Assembly (NCBI GenBank): GCA_013407085.1 | Contig: JACCGJ010003446.1 | Span: 1 to 64,000 of the forward strand | Direction: 5' to 3' | Length of the DNA: 64,000 bases | From: Atriophallophorus winterbourni | Taxonomy: Eukaryota; Platyhelminthes; Trematoda; Plagiorchiida; Microphallidae | In this document: one piece after another, positions 1 through 12,329 of the stretch | How positions within the stretch are numbered: position 1 is the first letter of the stretch | Layout: each line of letters begins with the position of its first letter | Made by a program: the position numbers and the translations under genes | The notes under the pieces: model-generated | The model's database searches: none | What the model was told of the DNA's origin: nothing | Seen by the model: only the letters and a program-made list of their open reading frames with translations

Positions 1-129
1 TACATTTCAATTTTCAAATGAGGATTAATCCTCGAATTCGCAGTTAAATGGGTTAAGAACAAAGTAAGAACGGCGAAACTGCAAAAACCAGTCGTGTGCT
101 TCCGTCCGGCTTTATGAAACTCATATACT

Positions 130-1360
130 TAATAATAAAATAAGTGGACGAATTTCCTACTAGTGTGTAGGCCATTAAATCGATACAAATGAAAAAACGG
201 TCAAGTCGATTGACACTGCGACATACATGCATAACAAAAAGTACATAATAATGGGGATAAGAGTAAGCTATTTGTGAAGATGAACATAACAGATAATAAC
301 CTAGTAGATATTTATGGTGAATAAAAACGATTTACTTTCGCATCAGTGCCGAGCGCCAGATTGTGGAGATTTCTGCCCCATCCACCTTATTGACCGCCAG
401 TCGACCTGCCTTGGCAATTTCGACCGCCTCCGCATGTAGGCGTTCGCTATACGGTTTAATACCGCGTCTCAATATTGCCACATTGTCTAGATCGACGCTG
501 TGGCCTGTATCTAAAACGTGCTCCGCCAAGGCAGAATCACGAATAAGGGATTGATATTCCCTTGCATCCCGGGGCTGTCTCCGTACACGCTTTCGGTGTT
601 CTTCGATTCTAGTATGAAGTTCCCTAACGGTCTGCTCAATGCAAACACCCGAACAGTCCTTTCAGTTAATTCTGTAGTTACTGTTCGTAACGCTAGATAA
701 AAATGTATTATACTCCATGTGCATCATAACCAAGTGGATAGTTTTCGTTTTCTTGTAAGTTACGCGTATGGCCTCCCGGTTCAACATTCTACTTATCCCA
801 TCAGATGTGCCTTTTACATATGGTATACAAACTGTATCTCGCCAATTTTCCTCCGACTTTTCTAAGGGGTATTTTATTTTCATCAATTAACGTTTAACAA
901 ACTTTTTGGATAATCGTGGTTCATATTAGACTTTAACCTCGCTTCATGGTGCGCCAGTTTTCGCTCTCTGTCGTCGCTGCACAAATGTTCTATCTCATGG
1001 AAAATGGAACAAGCTTTGGACTTTAAGACCTGTCTTGGATGAGCAAAATTGTATTGTAGTACAGCATCTGTATCGATAGGTATCCGATAGACAGAAGTGT
1101 TTATTTTCCAGTCTACTTTTTTCGCTAAACAGTCCAAAAATGTAAGAGTGCCTGTGCAAGATTCCACTTCTTTTGTGACCGTAATAAGTGGGTCTAATTC
1201 ATTTGAATAGTTGAAAAAGGCATCTAACTGATCTAAATTGATGATAACAAATGTCTCATCAACATAGCACTACCATAATTTTGTCCTAGGGCATTCATTG
1301 TTAAGAAATTTGTTCTCGAAATGTTCCGTATACATTTACACTGTAAAGTAATTGGTTTCG
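130..1360 (-). mobile_element. Penelope-like element, 3' half (RT end plus GIY-YIG endonuclease), copy A
   Basis: Degenerate remnant of a Penelope-like retroelement. On the minus strand, pieces from about 1340 down to 662 give the end of the reverse transcriptase, including a YVDE version of the catalytic YVDD around 1260. From about 640 to 330 follows a GIY-YIG-type endonuclease region: residues resembling the (Y)xGxTxR core (IEQTVREL), then SALAEHVLDTGHSVD and a terminal IWRSAL. Homology to copy B (plus strand, 2.09-4.3 kb) continues through the 3' non-coding part to about 130. Frames are broken at several points, so no functional protein is expected. Copy A keeps the endonuclease core that copy B has lost. 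Confidence 0.8.
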
Positions 1361-2085
1361 CAAAGAAATTCCATCTGAAAATATCCGTCCTATCTGTAAC
1401 ATGAACTTAATGTTTTGATGTTTTATTACAAAATCGTAACCAGGAGGCCAATAACAATATGAATTATGTTTATTTTTTCGAGTATACTACTTTCTGGAAG
1501 TGTACTAAACGGTAGCTCAAATTAGTTGTATAGATATGTATCCTTTTTGAATATTGGCATTTCTAATACTCATCTACTTCTCTCTTGTTTTATGCATGAA
1601 TATACCTAGGAACGCGTCGGAAATAAAATTGGTGAATTATTGAAATCTATAAAAGTTCAGTTCCTAAAATGTTTTCAATTTCGTCAATAAAAAGTCATAA
1701 TTCGTCACATCGACCTTCATGGAATTAACAACAGTCAGTTGCAAGCAGCGCGGCGTAATGTCAAGGGATCTGGTGGTAAAACCTTGGAATAAATCTCGAA
1801 AATACATAAACGCGACCGCGAGCACATACAAAGTGTTTTTGAAACAAAGGATCCACCGGGTCAATGAAACCCTATTGGCCGCTCGTTCGAAACCCTCGTA
1901 TATGATGTCAAAAATCTGAGTCGAATTATCTGAAGCAGATTTATACAGACGATAACGAAGCGAATAGGAGAAAGACAAAACCGTAAGTTCAACAAGTTAT
2001 TAAAGTTTTATAAGAAACGTTCATGAGATACATCAAACAAATCATTATCTAGCAGACTGTGTTATGAATTCAACTAGTCGGCAAC
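1361..2085. other. spacer between inverted PLE copies
   Basis: Lies between the two oppositely oriented PLE copies. The plus strand at 1719-1919 has a 66-codon open stretch that could be the diverged N-terminal part of copy B's polyprotein, since PLE proteins have a poorly conserved N-terminus upstream of the RT. No domain is recognisable and no promoter was identified. Confidence 0.3.
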
Positions 2086-4260
2086 TTTCGCAAGGTGAAC
2101 AAAGATTGCTGGACAAGGGTTTGAATTTCTGCATAAGTAAGGGCTGAGGAACTGTATTGAGGTCTCGTTAAATGCACATCCCAGTGAACAGGCTGGTGCG
2201 GTAAGAAAATGTATCGCTGATGTCAGTAAAACCAGGAGCTAGGCGATGCAAACCTTGATTCACACGAAAGACAAGCAGTTCCTAAGCTAAAGCAATATAC
2301 AAATATAGTAATTACTGAGGCTGATAAAGGTAAAGTAACTGTAATTTTAAACAAAAGCGATTACTTAGACAAGGTTTGGGTACACTTATCCGAGAGCTTA
2401 TGAACGGATAGATAATAGCAAAATGAAAATGGTAATGAATAAATGCAAAATGGTAGTCCCTAGGTACTTACGTAATATTGAAGAGAGTTTGGGAAAGGGC
2501 TTGTGGTATAATCTGCATCCCAAATCTATTCTCACTCCTATATTCTACGGCCTACCAAAAATGCATAAATAAGGCATTCCTGTAAGACCTATCGTCGATG
2601 GAATCAGATCACCTTCGCACGAGTTAGCTTATTTGTTGGCTTATTCGTTGAAACCTTTAGTCGGCAATACAGCCTCGTTCATCAAGAACGCATATGACTT
2701 TGCAGCACGCTTAAAGTCGGTAACAATTGATGACGATGGAATAATAGTTAGCTTTGATGTAAGCGCTTTGTTCACCAACGTCGATACAACAAGTGCGTTA
2801 CAACTAGCTAGACGGGCTCTGGAATCTGATGCCAGTTTGTCAGATCGCACAAACTTGAGCGTCCAGCAAATTATCAACGGTGTATCGATCTGCCTAAGCA
2901 TGAAGCACTTCTTATTAATTGAGCAATTATATAGAAAAAAGAAGAGTTTGCAATGGGTTCACGGATATCTCCAGTACTTGAGAACATGTTTATGGAACAT
3001 TTCGAGAACAAATTTCTTAACAATGAATGACCTATGACAAAATTATGTTATGTTATGTGCTATGTTGATGACATACTTGTTATCATCAAATATTCAAATG
3101 AAATAGACCCACTTATTACGGTCACAAAGGAAGTGGAATCTTGCACAGGCACTCTTACATTTTTGGACTGTTTACCGAAAAAAGTAGAATGGAAAATAAA
3201 CACTTCTGTCTATCGGATACCTATCGATACAGATGCTGTACTACAATACAATTTCGCTCATCCAAGACAGGTCTTAAGGTTCAAAGCTTGTTCCATTTTC
3301 CATGAGATAGAACATTTGTGAAGCGACGACAGAGAGCGAAAACTGGCGCACCGTGAAGCGAGGTTAAAGTCTAATATGAACCACGATTATCCAAAAAGTT
3401 TGTTAAACGTTAATTGATGAAGGTAAAATATCCCTCAGAAATGTCGAATACAGTTTGTATACCGTATGTAAAAGGCACATGTGAGGCGATTAGTGGAATG
3501 TTGAACCGGGAGGCCATACGCGTAACTTACAAGAAAGGGAAAACTATCCGCTCGGTTATGATGCTCATGGGGTATAATACATTTTTATCTAGCGTTACGA
3601 ACAGTAACTACAGAATCAACTGAAAGGACTCTTCGGGTGTTTGCATTGAGAAGACCGTTAGGGAAATATCAATACCTCATTCGTGATTTCGCCTTGGCAG
3701 AGCACGTTTTAGATACTGGCCACAGCGTTGATCGAGAAAATGTGGAAATATTCCGTCTCGGTATTAAACCAGATAGCGAACGCTTACATGCGTAGGCGGT
3801 CAAAATTGCCAAGGCAGGTCGACTGGTGGTCAATTAAGTGGACGAGGCAGATATCTGCACAATCTGGCGCTCGGCACTCATGCGAAGGCAAATCGTTTTT
3901 ATTCACCATATATCTACTAGTTAATTATATTTTTGTTCATCTTCAAAAAATAGCTTACCTTATCCCCATTAGTTATGTACGTTTATGCATGTATGTCGCA
4001 GTGTCAATCGACCTTGACCGTTTTCATTTATTTTAGATTGATGTGGATACACACTTGTAGGCAAATCATCCACAGATCCTGGTCATGCCTACGTTCTAAA
4101 GTCTGTTTATCAGTAAAGTAAAATTAGTGGTGGTGGGTTGACTGCTACTTAGTCATATTCCCTGCCCTGACTATCACACTTGTTCTGATAAAGCTTCTGT
4201 GTTAGAAGTGCAACGTTACCCCAAACCTGCTCTAACCGATTGCACTCAAATTTCTTTGCA
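2086..4260 (+). mobile_element. Penelope-like element, nearly full RT through 3' end, copy B
   Basis: Broken PLE on the plus strand. Recognisable in order: an early RT block (LLDKGLNFC, about 2106), the ITEADKGKVTVIL motif (about 2310), the SFDVSALFTNVD block (about 2750), the catalytic MCYVDDILVI (about 3050-3085), the end of RT (3130-3400), and the endonuclease end ALAEHVLDTGHSVD (about 3690) to IWRSALMRR (3860-3890). Frameshifts and stops interrupt it repeatedly. The GIY-YIG core is missing relative to copy A, apparently a short deletion between two AGGGAA repeats. The 3' non-coding part (3890-4260) ends in a hammerhead-like motif. The element is certainly dead as a protein-coding unit. 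Confidence 0.82.
4178..4240 (+). ncRNA. degenerate PLE-type hammerhead ribozyme motif
   Basis: The sequence CTGATAAAGCTTCTGTGTTA and what follows aligns with the PLE-associated motif found intact in its core near 61157. The helix II strands GCTTCT/AGAAG are still complementary. The core is mutated: CTGATAA instead of CTGANGA, and GCAAC instead of GAAAC. Penelope-like elements are known to carry hammerhead motifs, and the position at the 3' end of copy B fits. This copy should not cleave. Confidence 0.55.
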
Positions 4261-4854
4261 TTATGTATAAACGATCGATCCAAAGCGTATTCCAATCGAT
4301 TTTATAAGCCTCCCTTTTACTAATTATTTACTAATTTCTTAACAACACATGTGAATTTAGCAATGTGTTTGCAATTAACATGAATTTGAACTATCTACAT
4401 GTGTGTGATCACAGATTATTGAACAAGTTGTAAGTGCCAAAGTTATCTATCAGTGACTCAAAAGTACACTCTTTGCTTACAATTTCTTTCTTGTTTTGAA
4501 GCATTTGATCAAGTTGGCATCCTTTGCTGTATTAACCTGATGCGTGCAAACAACGTAAAATGTTTGTGATTCTTCGGTAATGAAAATGAATTCAAATACG
4601 AATTTTTTGTTTCAAGCATTTTATGTGAACACATATACGTGAATGCGAGTCAAGCGGTTAAAAGGGATGCTACGAAAAAGCGATTAGTTATTAACACCGT
4701 TGGCGTCAGTCACACATAAATGCTGGAACAATGATAATTGTCATCTTCTTCATCGAGCAAAAATAATAGCAGATTTTATTGATTAAAATTATATAATTAC
4801 ATCTATGTTTGCGCTGGTTGGTTAAATCTTTTCCGAAAAATAGCTCCACATAAT
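4261..4854. other. no gene recognised
   Basis: AT-rich sequence. The first part (4229-4310, after the PLE 3' end) recurs as a short dispersed repeat at about 34187, 46080 and 51655 (core ACTCAAAT...CTTTGCATTAT...ACGATC). Nothing else is recognised. Confidence 0.5.
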
Positions 4855-5158
4855 TCTAATTTTGTGTCATTGATCGGTCTCATAATAAATGAAACTACAT
4901 AAATGATTTGTTCTCAAGAAGGGAAGATGGTAAGCGATTAACAAAATATTATTTCATGATCAACGAGGTATCTGTTCCCGAAAATCGTAATTAATGTTTT
5001 TGAAATTTGTAAACAACTTGCAATGATAACTTGAAATAGATTGACAAGATCTAATGTACCCATATCAATTTTTTGAAATCTTAGATTCCATGCAAGCGTC
5101 GTTCGAAATATGAGCTTAATCTGTATAGAAAATTCATGTTGCTCATCAATTTACAGGA
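4855..5158. repeat. direct duplication, left copy
   Basis: About 300 bp closely similar to 6510-6808, from the shared start near TAATTTTG through TTCATGTTG(C/G)TCATCA. The match resumes at about 5915-5975, which corresponds to 6803-6870. No convincing coding frame is shared between the copies, so the nature of the duplicated unit is unknown. Confidence 0.75.
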
Positions 5159-5920
5159 CACCAAATAATGTTCTTGATATCTTTCATTCAGGCATACATT
5201 CTTCAGTTTCATTAGAGATCTAATTCTTTGCAACAACTTTGTTATCATGTAGTTTAATTCAGAAGTAACAGTTGATACCTCCATAGCTCTTCGTAGTGCT
5301 TATTAGTTGGCAGTGTTTGCACAGCGTGATTTTGATCTTAGTTCCGCTGCTTCAGTCTATCGCGGGTTTTCTAAGAATATTAATTTTAAAATTAATTTGC
5401 AAATTTTCGCTCTGCCGCGGGTTTTCTGCAGAAGACCATCAGCGGAAATTATATTTAATAAATGCCTGAAATGAAAAAATGTCAACTAATGATGCTGAAA
5501 TTATTACTGTACAGAACAATACTTTAAAATAATTTTAAAGGTAAAATACTGGAAAACGTTTATATAGTGTATACGATTGAGAGATAGTTTATAATGCCTC
5601 AAATTAGTGTTGAAATACTGTGGTAAATACCGTACAGTATGAAATTTCTTTATCGTGGATTTTGGGTAATTGCGGGTGGTTCTGAAACGCAACACCCGTG
5701 ATAAACTAGGAGTCACTGCACCTGCTGTTGCTCTGCCTGGAGATATTTCGTCACACAGTGCTTGCAAAATATGTGCTTGTCGGTCAATTAGAGCCTGTTT
5801 GCTAGTAAGCGTGTTCATGAGGCGAATTTCAATTTTCATTAATATAGGTAGGTGCAGCATGCTGCAGAAGATGATGCACATTCTACAGCGATCAGTTCAA
5901 TTCAGTTAAGTTGGCACAGG
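5159..5920. other. presence/absence segment inside the left duplicate
   Basis: About 760 bp present in the left duplicate but absent from the right one at 6808. It is flanked on both sides by ACAGGAC (ends near 5158 and 5920), which could be a 7-bp target duplication of an insertion or the microhomology of a deletion in the other copy. No transposon ends or recognisable protein were found. Confidence 0.5.
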
Positions 5921-6369
5921 ACTGTAAATGACTGATAAGCCAATCAAGGGTACAGAATTTCTGTAGGTGGAAAGCTTCAAAGGAGCGCCTCGTCGTCGTA
6001 TGCGATGATAGGTCAGGTGTTTTCCAGGACGTCCTTCGGTCCCGGGAATTTGTAGCTGTAAATAAGAAAAACGGAAAGAATTTCTCTTCATCAATAATTT
6101 TTATTTTTCTGATTTTTGATTACATCGCGGATATGCTTAATCTCATATTTATTCGTGTAAACATGGTTCAATTTATTTATTCGAACAAGTTAACGGATAA
6201 AGCGAATGAAAACACTTGGTTGTTTGTTGTTTTTTTCCAATAAATTCCTCTTATTTCCGCAAATATGATTGGTAATTATTCGGGATTTGGACATGAAACC
6301 AGTCTTTATTTAATGAAATAAATGTACATCAAACGGTCATCAACATGTAAATCGACTACACTGAGCATT

Positions 6370-6470
6370 GAACTATTTAAGATTCAAGATTCAAGATTCA
6401 AGAATTTATGTTCACAAAAAGCACATAGCTTCACAATTACAATATCATAGTAAATATGCGTTCAATAAGA
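6370..6470 (-). repeat. 3' tail of a CR1-like element (TTGAATC repeats)
   Basis: Read on the minus strand this matches 53155-53243 nearly base for base: a segment with GTGAAGCTATGTGCTTTTTG, then ATAAATTCTTGAATCTTGAA with a terminal tandem TTGAATC heptamer. Short 3' tandem repeats instead of poly(A) are characteristic of CR1-like non-LTR elements. Only the terminal about 100 bp remain. Confidence 0.65.
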
Positions 6471-6509
6471 GGTATTAAAAACAATTATACGATGTCAATT
6501 ATACAATGT

Positions 6510-6870
6510 CTAATTTTGGGACATTGATCGTTCTCATAATAAATGAAACTGCATAAATGATTTCTTCTCAAGAAGGGAAGATTGCAACCGACTAACAAAA
6601 TATTATTTTATGATCAATGAGGTATCTGTTCCCGAAAATCGTAATTAATGTTTTTGAAATTTGTAAACAACTTGCAATGATAATTTGAAATAGATTGACG
6701 AGACCTAAAGTACCCATATCATTTTTTTGAAATCTTAGATTCCATGCAAGCGTGGTTCCAGATATGAGCTTCATCTTTAGAGAAAATTCATGTTGGTCAT
6801 CAGGACAGTAATTGGCTAACGAGCCAATCGAGCGTACAGTATTTCTTCAGGTTGAAAGCTACAGAGAAGC
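6510..6870. repeat. direct duplication, right copy (without the 760-bp segment)
   Basis: Counterpart of 4855-5158 joined directly to the counterpart of 5921-5975. The uninterrupted form makes it the better representation of one ancestral state. It lies immediately beside the CR1 tail at 6370-6470. Confidence 0.7.
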
Positions 6871-8462
6871 AAACACCATTGCCGAATCGTCAAACCCATT
6901 GCACTCAAAATTCCTTGCAGCTTATAAAATACTTTTTAAAGATTTTGGCCACTATCTATATCACTTTGTCAATGGATTTCAACAGAATAGCCGCCAAATA
7001 TGCAGGTTCATGTACATCACTAATGATTTTGCGTGAGCTTGAGCATTACATCTGAAAACAAATATTTAAATATATCCCGATAATACAGAAAATCCCAAGA
7101 TTATTTTGTATACATGCGACTTATTTGATTGTATTCATAGATTTACATACTATCGAATATTTGTATTCATGACCCAATTTCGTAAGCCATTTCCATTGGA
7201 ACTGCATGGGATTCTCCCTTATATTAAACCTGGCGTTTTACCTTTCATCTGTGTTGTTATAACGTTCATGATACTACCAAATTATAAAATGTATTGAGCA
7301 ATATGTTCGAATAAAGTGAAAAGCAAAAATAATTTTTAAGCAAGGTATATGTTGAATATCTTTTAGTGAAACATGAGGAGCTCTCATAGTCGAATATTCT
7401 GAAACGCTTGTGGGTTTATATGATGAAACTGTTTCAGGATAGTTCTTTATCACAAAGTCATCGCAATCAATTAAATGATACCTTAGTGAGAATAAACATT
7501 CTATATGATAAGGTGGAAGCCGAAATATCGCAATGAGAACAGTCATCAACGCAGTTAAATAATTGTGTATTCTCATGAACCCTGAAGAAATACTGAGCAA
7601 TGCATTGGATAGTAAGCAGTGCCACACATACCGGCAAATCTATGATGTGAACCACAGATTAGCCAAATCTCAAACAACTGCATTTAATCTGGAGATTTTT
7701 AGCTAGAGGCGATAACTGGAGTCTTCTAGGCTTAGCGCATTCACTTTAGCTTCATAATCGAATATTATTGGCATCGATACTGGTATGTGTTATTTGATAT
7801 GTGCTTATCCTTAGAGAATGGCTACATGCAATTTGATTCTCTGGTTTCAATACCACTTTGAATGATGAAGCTGTGATGTTACTTATTAAGTAGGTTTCAG
7901 TCAACCGCCATTTTTAGGAATTAGGGTGAAGGATGTGACCCCAAGTGCTCTTCCTTTTGCCCTCCAGACAGCAAAAGAAATCGCTCTCAGCTTGCATTGG
8001 CTTATTTTTATTACAAATTGGAAGCACCTATTCTGCATCGAGAAGTGACATAACCAAAAAGGATAAACAGATTCGCATTAGAAATGTTTTATATATTGGA
8101 GTTAGTGGAGAGATTTAATCGATCTGTTGACTATTTGCGAGGAAGAAGATTCCAGAGTTTAGCGTACATTTTGAAATGAAAGCTTTCCCGTAATATTGGG
8201 ACGAATCTCCGTAATTCTACTATGTTCTAGCGAATTCTTATATTATACTTATATTATTGTCGGAATCAAAGAGTTAAATTTACATATATATTTTATCACA
8301 AAATAGTATTTTTCAAAATATAATTCGTTTGTATCTAATCCTACGAAACCATAATGCTTCTAGGATATGGTTTGCAGACCTTTCCCTATATTATTAAAGC
8401 CATTTTGAGTGAACGATTTGATGAAATTGCGTTGTATTCTTCAAAAACGATGTTCTCAGTTC
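6871..8462. other. no gene recognised
   Basis: Open stretches up to 117 codons occur on both strands, but none shows a family motif, splice-supported exon or repeat similarity that I can name. Confidence 0.4.
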
Positions 8463-9480
8463 TAGATTCAAGATTCGAAATTTATGGTTGAAAAAGAAAT
8501 TAACTTTACCATAACCATAGAGTCAAACTATAGGTACAAATATATATTATATATATATAATATATATATATATAATATATATATATTCTATATATATATG
8601 CTTAAATAAAATCAAAATCAATGGAACGATGATAGTTTATTAATAGTTGAGGGCAAAATTTGGATTAGCTCTCATATAATCGTCAAGTGTCAATTTGAAT
8701 ATAGATAACGTGTTTGAGCTTACCAAATTGGAAGGTATGGAATTCCAAACAAAGCACACGCACAAAATAAAAATACCTGCGGCAATTCCGTTTTTTAATC
8801 TGGTATTTCCAACTTGTAACGGCTGTTGCTGAAAGTTCGAAGGTGGAATAATAAGTCCACGCGGTGGGAAAAAGTAGTACGTTTTTTGTATGCGAGGATG
8901 AGATCACCTTACAGTCTCCTTTTTGCAAGTGTCCTCAGCTCCAGTCGTCTGAGTCACTCGGCGAATGGCAAACTTTCGAATCCAATAACAAGCTTAGAAG
9001 CTCTCCGGTATATGCGATCCAGAAGTAAGATATCATTTTGCAGCCATGGTGTCAAGGCTTGTCCGTCATAGTCTAGAACCGGCTGTATATATATGTTCAT
9101 CATAAGAGGAAAACACCTCAGGGGAAAACGTCCAAATATCAGCCGTAACATGCCGAGCAGCAGAGACGCGCTTTTGTGAACGGTTTCGCATTGTAGACCA
9201 TTTTTCAAACTACCACAAATCCAGACACCCAGGTCCTTTTTGTCTTCGGTATACTCGAGGTTTTTGTCGCCGAGCTTGTATTGAAAGGAGAAGCCAAGTT
9301 CACGCCGATATGAATGATCTTAGACTTTTGCATATTCAATGGCAGTTTATTTTCGGATGACCAGTTGTACAAAGTATTCAAATCGTATTGCAGCAAAATA
9401 CAATCATCAGCATTGCTGATTTGCCTCCAACTTTGATATCGTCGTCAAACGAAACCATATTACTGTGTATAACCACGCAC
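8463..9480 (-). mobile_element. CR1-like non-LTR retrotransposon, RT C-terminal part and 3' tail, copy 1
   Basis: On the minus strand from 9480 downward: a catalytic-like SFDDDIKV (about 9450), the block LQYDLNTLYNWSSENKLPLN (9396-9340) typical of CR1/jockey-like polymerases, a thumb region with PWLQNDILLLDRIYRRASKL (about 9040-8980), and a C-terminal stretch ending near 8690. A TA-rich stretch follows, then a degenerate tail GAATCTTGAATCTAG at about 8463-8476. Several frameshifts are present. The 5' part including endonuclease is absent, as is usual for 5'-truncated insertions. Confidence 0.8.
8538..8602. repeat. (TA)n microsatellite
   Basis: About 65 bp of TATATA-type repeat within the 3' region of CR1-like copy 1. 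A similar tract near 13605-13632 lies in the equivalent place of copy 2, so it is probably part of the element. Confidence 0.9.
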
Positions 9481-10272
9481 TAATCAAAATAAAGTAAAGA
9501 GGTGTTCAGGCAACAACGAGCACGGTAGCAAGCGCAATTTTATAAATATGAATGTTGTATCACTTAAAATTCAAACTATATCAGTAAGTGGTGTTTACGA
9601 CTGGATTTACTATATAAAAAGCTGTGTTCATTTCTCGGAATTTGGATGTTCCATCGATTTGGATTTTTGATATGGTCATCTGGTTAAGTTTGTAATAAGG
9701 AATACGATGGGTTAGTCTTAATCAATTTAGGATTAAACTATTATTTTGGTAAAAATAACTACATTAAAACTTGCTACATCTCCTGCAAGCCGCAAAACCA
9801 GCTTACTGTCTGTGCTTGTCAAAAACCTCATAATAATTGGTTTATGTTTATCATGTGGTCTGAAAGAAACCAAAAAATGCTTACAGATGAAGATACAGGG
9901 AGTTATGGAAGCTTACTTAGAAAAGTATAAAAATAAAATGAATATCTGAAAAATAATTATTTTCGAAGTTGTCAAATGCTTGCTAAGCATGATCAATATT
10001 AATCAAATTTCTTTTATACTATCAAATGGTACTATGTACAATCGTGAATACATTCTCAAGGTGAAATTCTGCGTGAATTAAAAACGATATTTTAACCTAA
10101 TGCTTCTAGAGAATCAGTAAGTGGTCTGATATTGAACGAGAGAAATACTGGCTTCTGGAATTAATCAATAAATTTTCCATAGAACACAGAAGTTCACGGG
10201 ATAATGCTCATCGAAGTTGTGTTGTTTCTGCGTTGTTGAATATTCAAAACGGATCCTCGAAATTATTTAATA
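9481..10272. other. no gene recognised
   Basis: AT-rich interval between the CR1-like copy and the Tc1/mariner-type element. Nothing supportable was seen. Confidence 0.4.
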
Positions 10273-10345
10273 CTGGGTGTCTCAAAAAATGTATACAAAC
10301 TTAAAATAATTGTAATCATAGTGTTTGCTAGTATTTCATTATTTC
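10273..10345. repeat. left terminal inverted repeat
   Basis: Pairs with 12330-12399 in reverse complement, sharing GGTGTC, a following A-rich stretch, AAATAATTGTAAT and TAGTATTTCAT. Flanked outside by TA. Confidence 0.8.
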
Positions 10346-10570
10346 AAATGTATAAAAATATGTTATGAGTAAATTTTATTATTTAAATGCTTGTTCACAA
10401 ACTGATGTCCATTTTGATCCAGGCATTGCCGACAACGCCCAGCAATGGAATCGCATACATCATGAAATAATTCCCTTGCTATTTGGGCGCATTCCTGCTC
10501 AATGGCTTCTCTTAATTCGGCGACTGTTTCAGGTTTCGTAACATAGAGTTTGTCTTTTAAATATGTAGTA

Positions 10571-12113
10571 GACTGACCACTACAATATTGTCCCCCAGAA
10601 AGTTGGAGAAAAGGCACAGGAGATGGAAGATTTATGACGGTAGCCAAAAGGTTCACGAAGATACAATGGAAGCAATCACGGAATACGAATCAACGGGAAG
10701 TATCTATCAAGGTCAATTGTTATGTACAGTAAAACAATGTTGTTACACAGCCCCCTTCCAAGAAGTCTGGTCAGAGGAGACTTCTTATCAGGAGTTGACA
10801 TATTAACGGGCCAATCGGTGTCAGGGCGTTCTAGGCTGGAACATAGTCTCTCAGCAATCAGTCACTTCGAAGTCAGCCAAGGCACTTAATCTGCATGGGT
10901 CGATTGTCGGTGGTGACCAGTGTAGGATACACGAAAAACCGATAAGTACTAAGCCGAGTCACGTCTCACATGTAGTGAACGTGCTGCCGGAGCCGAATCA
11001 CATTAGGTGAACGTGCTGCTTGCGGGAATCGTCAGTCTGACATGGTCTTAGCATGAAACCAGTAGGAGCAGATGTAGGCAGATCTGTAGGCTTGACAACG
11101 AAGAACCAGAAGCTTCGAAAACATAGTCCGTGCTGAGAGGTTCCTGCTATTCAAGGGTTGATGGCAAACGGCCTCGCCTGGAGAAAGTTGAATGGCGTGT
11201 AGTCGGGTTGGCAAGGACCTTGTCTGATAAGTTTCGTGTTTGGCGGCGTGTTCCCGTGGTTGAGGATACCGGGCAGGATGGTGACAAGCATCGGCAATCC
11301 GTGTGTGGCGCGTACCACGGTTTTTCACAGCGGGAGATGCATGTGTACCTGAGGAGTGAGAAAAAATAAACTTCCCGGCGCATAGGTTGAAGACCATGAC
11401 CAAATTATAGTGATGAGGTACGTAAACACATGCACGGGCATATACCAAGTGATAATAATACGTTAAAAATGTACAAAATCGGCGAACCTTACGGGTTGCC
11501 GTTTCGATCACCTAGCTGTTGTGGTGACAGGCGTTGAGATAGTAGAGAGTATAATAGGGGTTATAACCGGTGGTGCTGGGGTTGGGTCTGGCGGATTAGC
11601 TGATTCAACGGTATTGTTCATGAATGCCGTTTGGACTCTGTCAATCGAGACTGTTTCGTGTCGACCGGCGCGGTCAATCACGACTGTTTTTTGGGACCGC
11701 TGAATTATTTTAAATGGTCCAGCATAAGGAGGGTGCTTGATGATACGATAGCGGTCACCTCTAGGTGCAGCTAAAACTGCGTCGCGTACCTGTAACAACA
11801 CATCCGCGGTAGTTTATGCGTTAAATGTGAAAATATGGCGGAGTCATCTATTATATTTTAAGAACAAAATTCAGTTTCTATAAAATGAAACCAATACTCA
11901 GGGTCCTGTGGGATAACGCTGGGTATTGTGATGACCGTCGAGGCTAAAATAACGCGTTTATAAACATACATGATAAACAAGAGCAAATGATGCGAAAATG
12001 CACGATTGAACGAGGTAAAAAATTACCTGAAAACTCCGATGTAACGCGGGAAAATGACGTACCGGATAAGATACACGAAAGATGCGTGTATGTTGGGCTA
12101 AAAATTTGTAGTA
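10571..12113 (-). mobile_element. Ty3/Gypsy-derived insertion within the transposase
   Basis: Interrupts the transposase between DFF and YLKDKLY and is flanked by GTAGTA at 10565-10570 and 12108-12113, consistent with a 5-6 bp retroelement target duplication. On the minus strand at about 11810-11455 lies the C-terminal end of a Gypsy polyprotein: HPPYAGPFKIIQRSQKTVV, then GRHETVSIDRVQTAF, then PVRFADFVHF after an in-frame TGA near 11507. The left part (10571-11450) is probably 3' non-coding/LTR sequence; it contains GTGAACGTGCTGC twice (about 10976 and 11010) and ends TGGTCA on the minus strand. The 5' part is not recognisable, so the insertion looks truncated. Confidence 0.6.
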
Positions 12114-12329
12114 CACGATAAGAAAAAATCTAGTTGTGTGAGGTCTGGTGAACGGGGAGGATATTCGAAAAAAACCTTTTTTGTCCAATCCACCTGTTTG
12201 GCAAGACCTCATCAAGGAAATACGTAACATCGCGATGGTAATTTTGGGATGCCCCATCTTGCTAAAAATAAAACTCTTCATCTTCAAAGACTTATCTAAT
12301 GCTTGGAATAACAGACTGCTGCAGCAAGA

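Noticed and set aside
11032..11511. 159-codon minus-strand frame downstream of the Gypsy tail
   Set aside because: Low-complexity translation of probable LTR/3' non-coding sequence. The genuine C-terminal motif PVRFADFVHF is in another frame.
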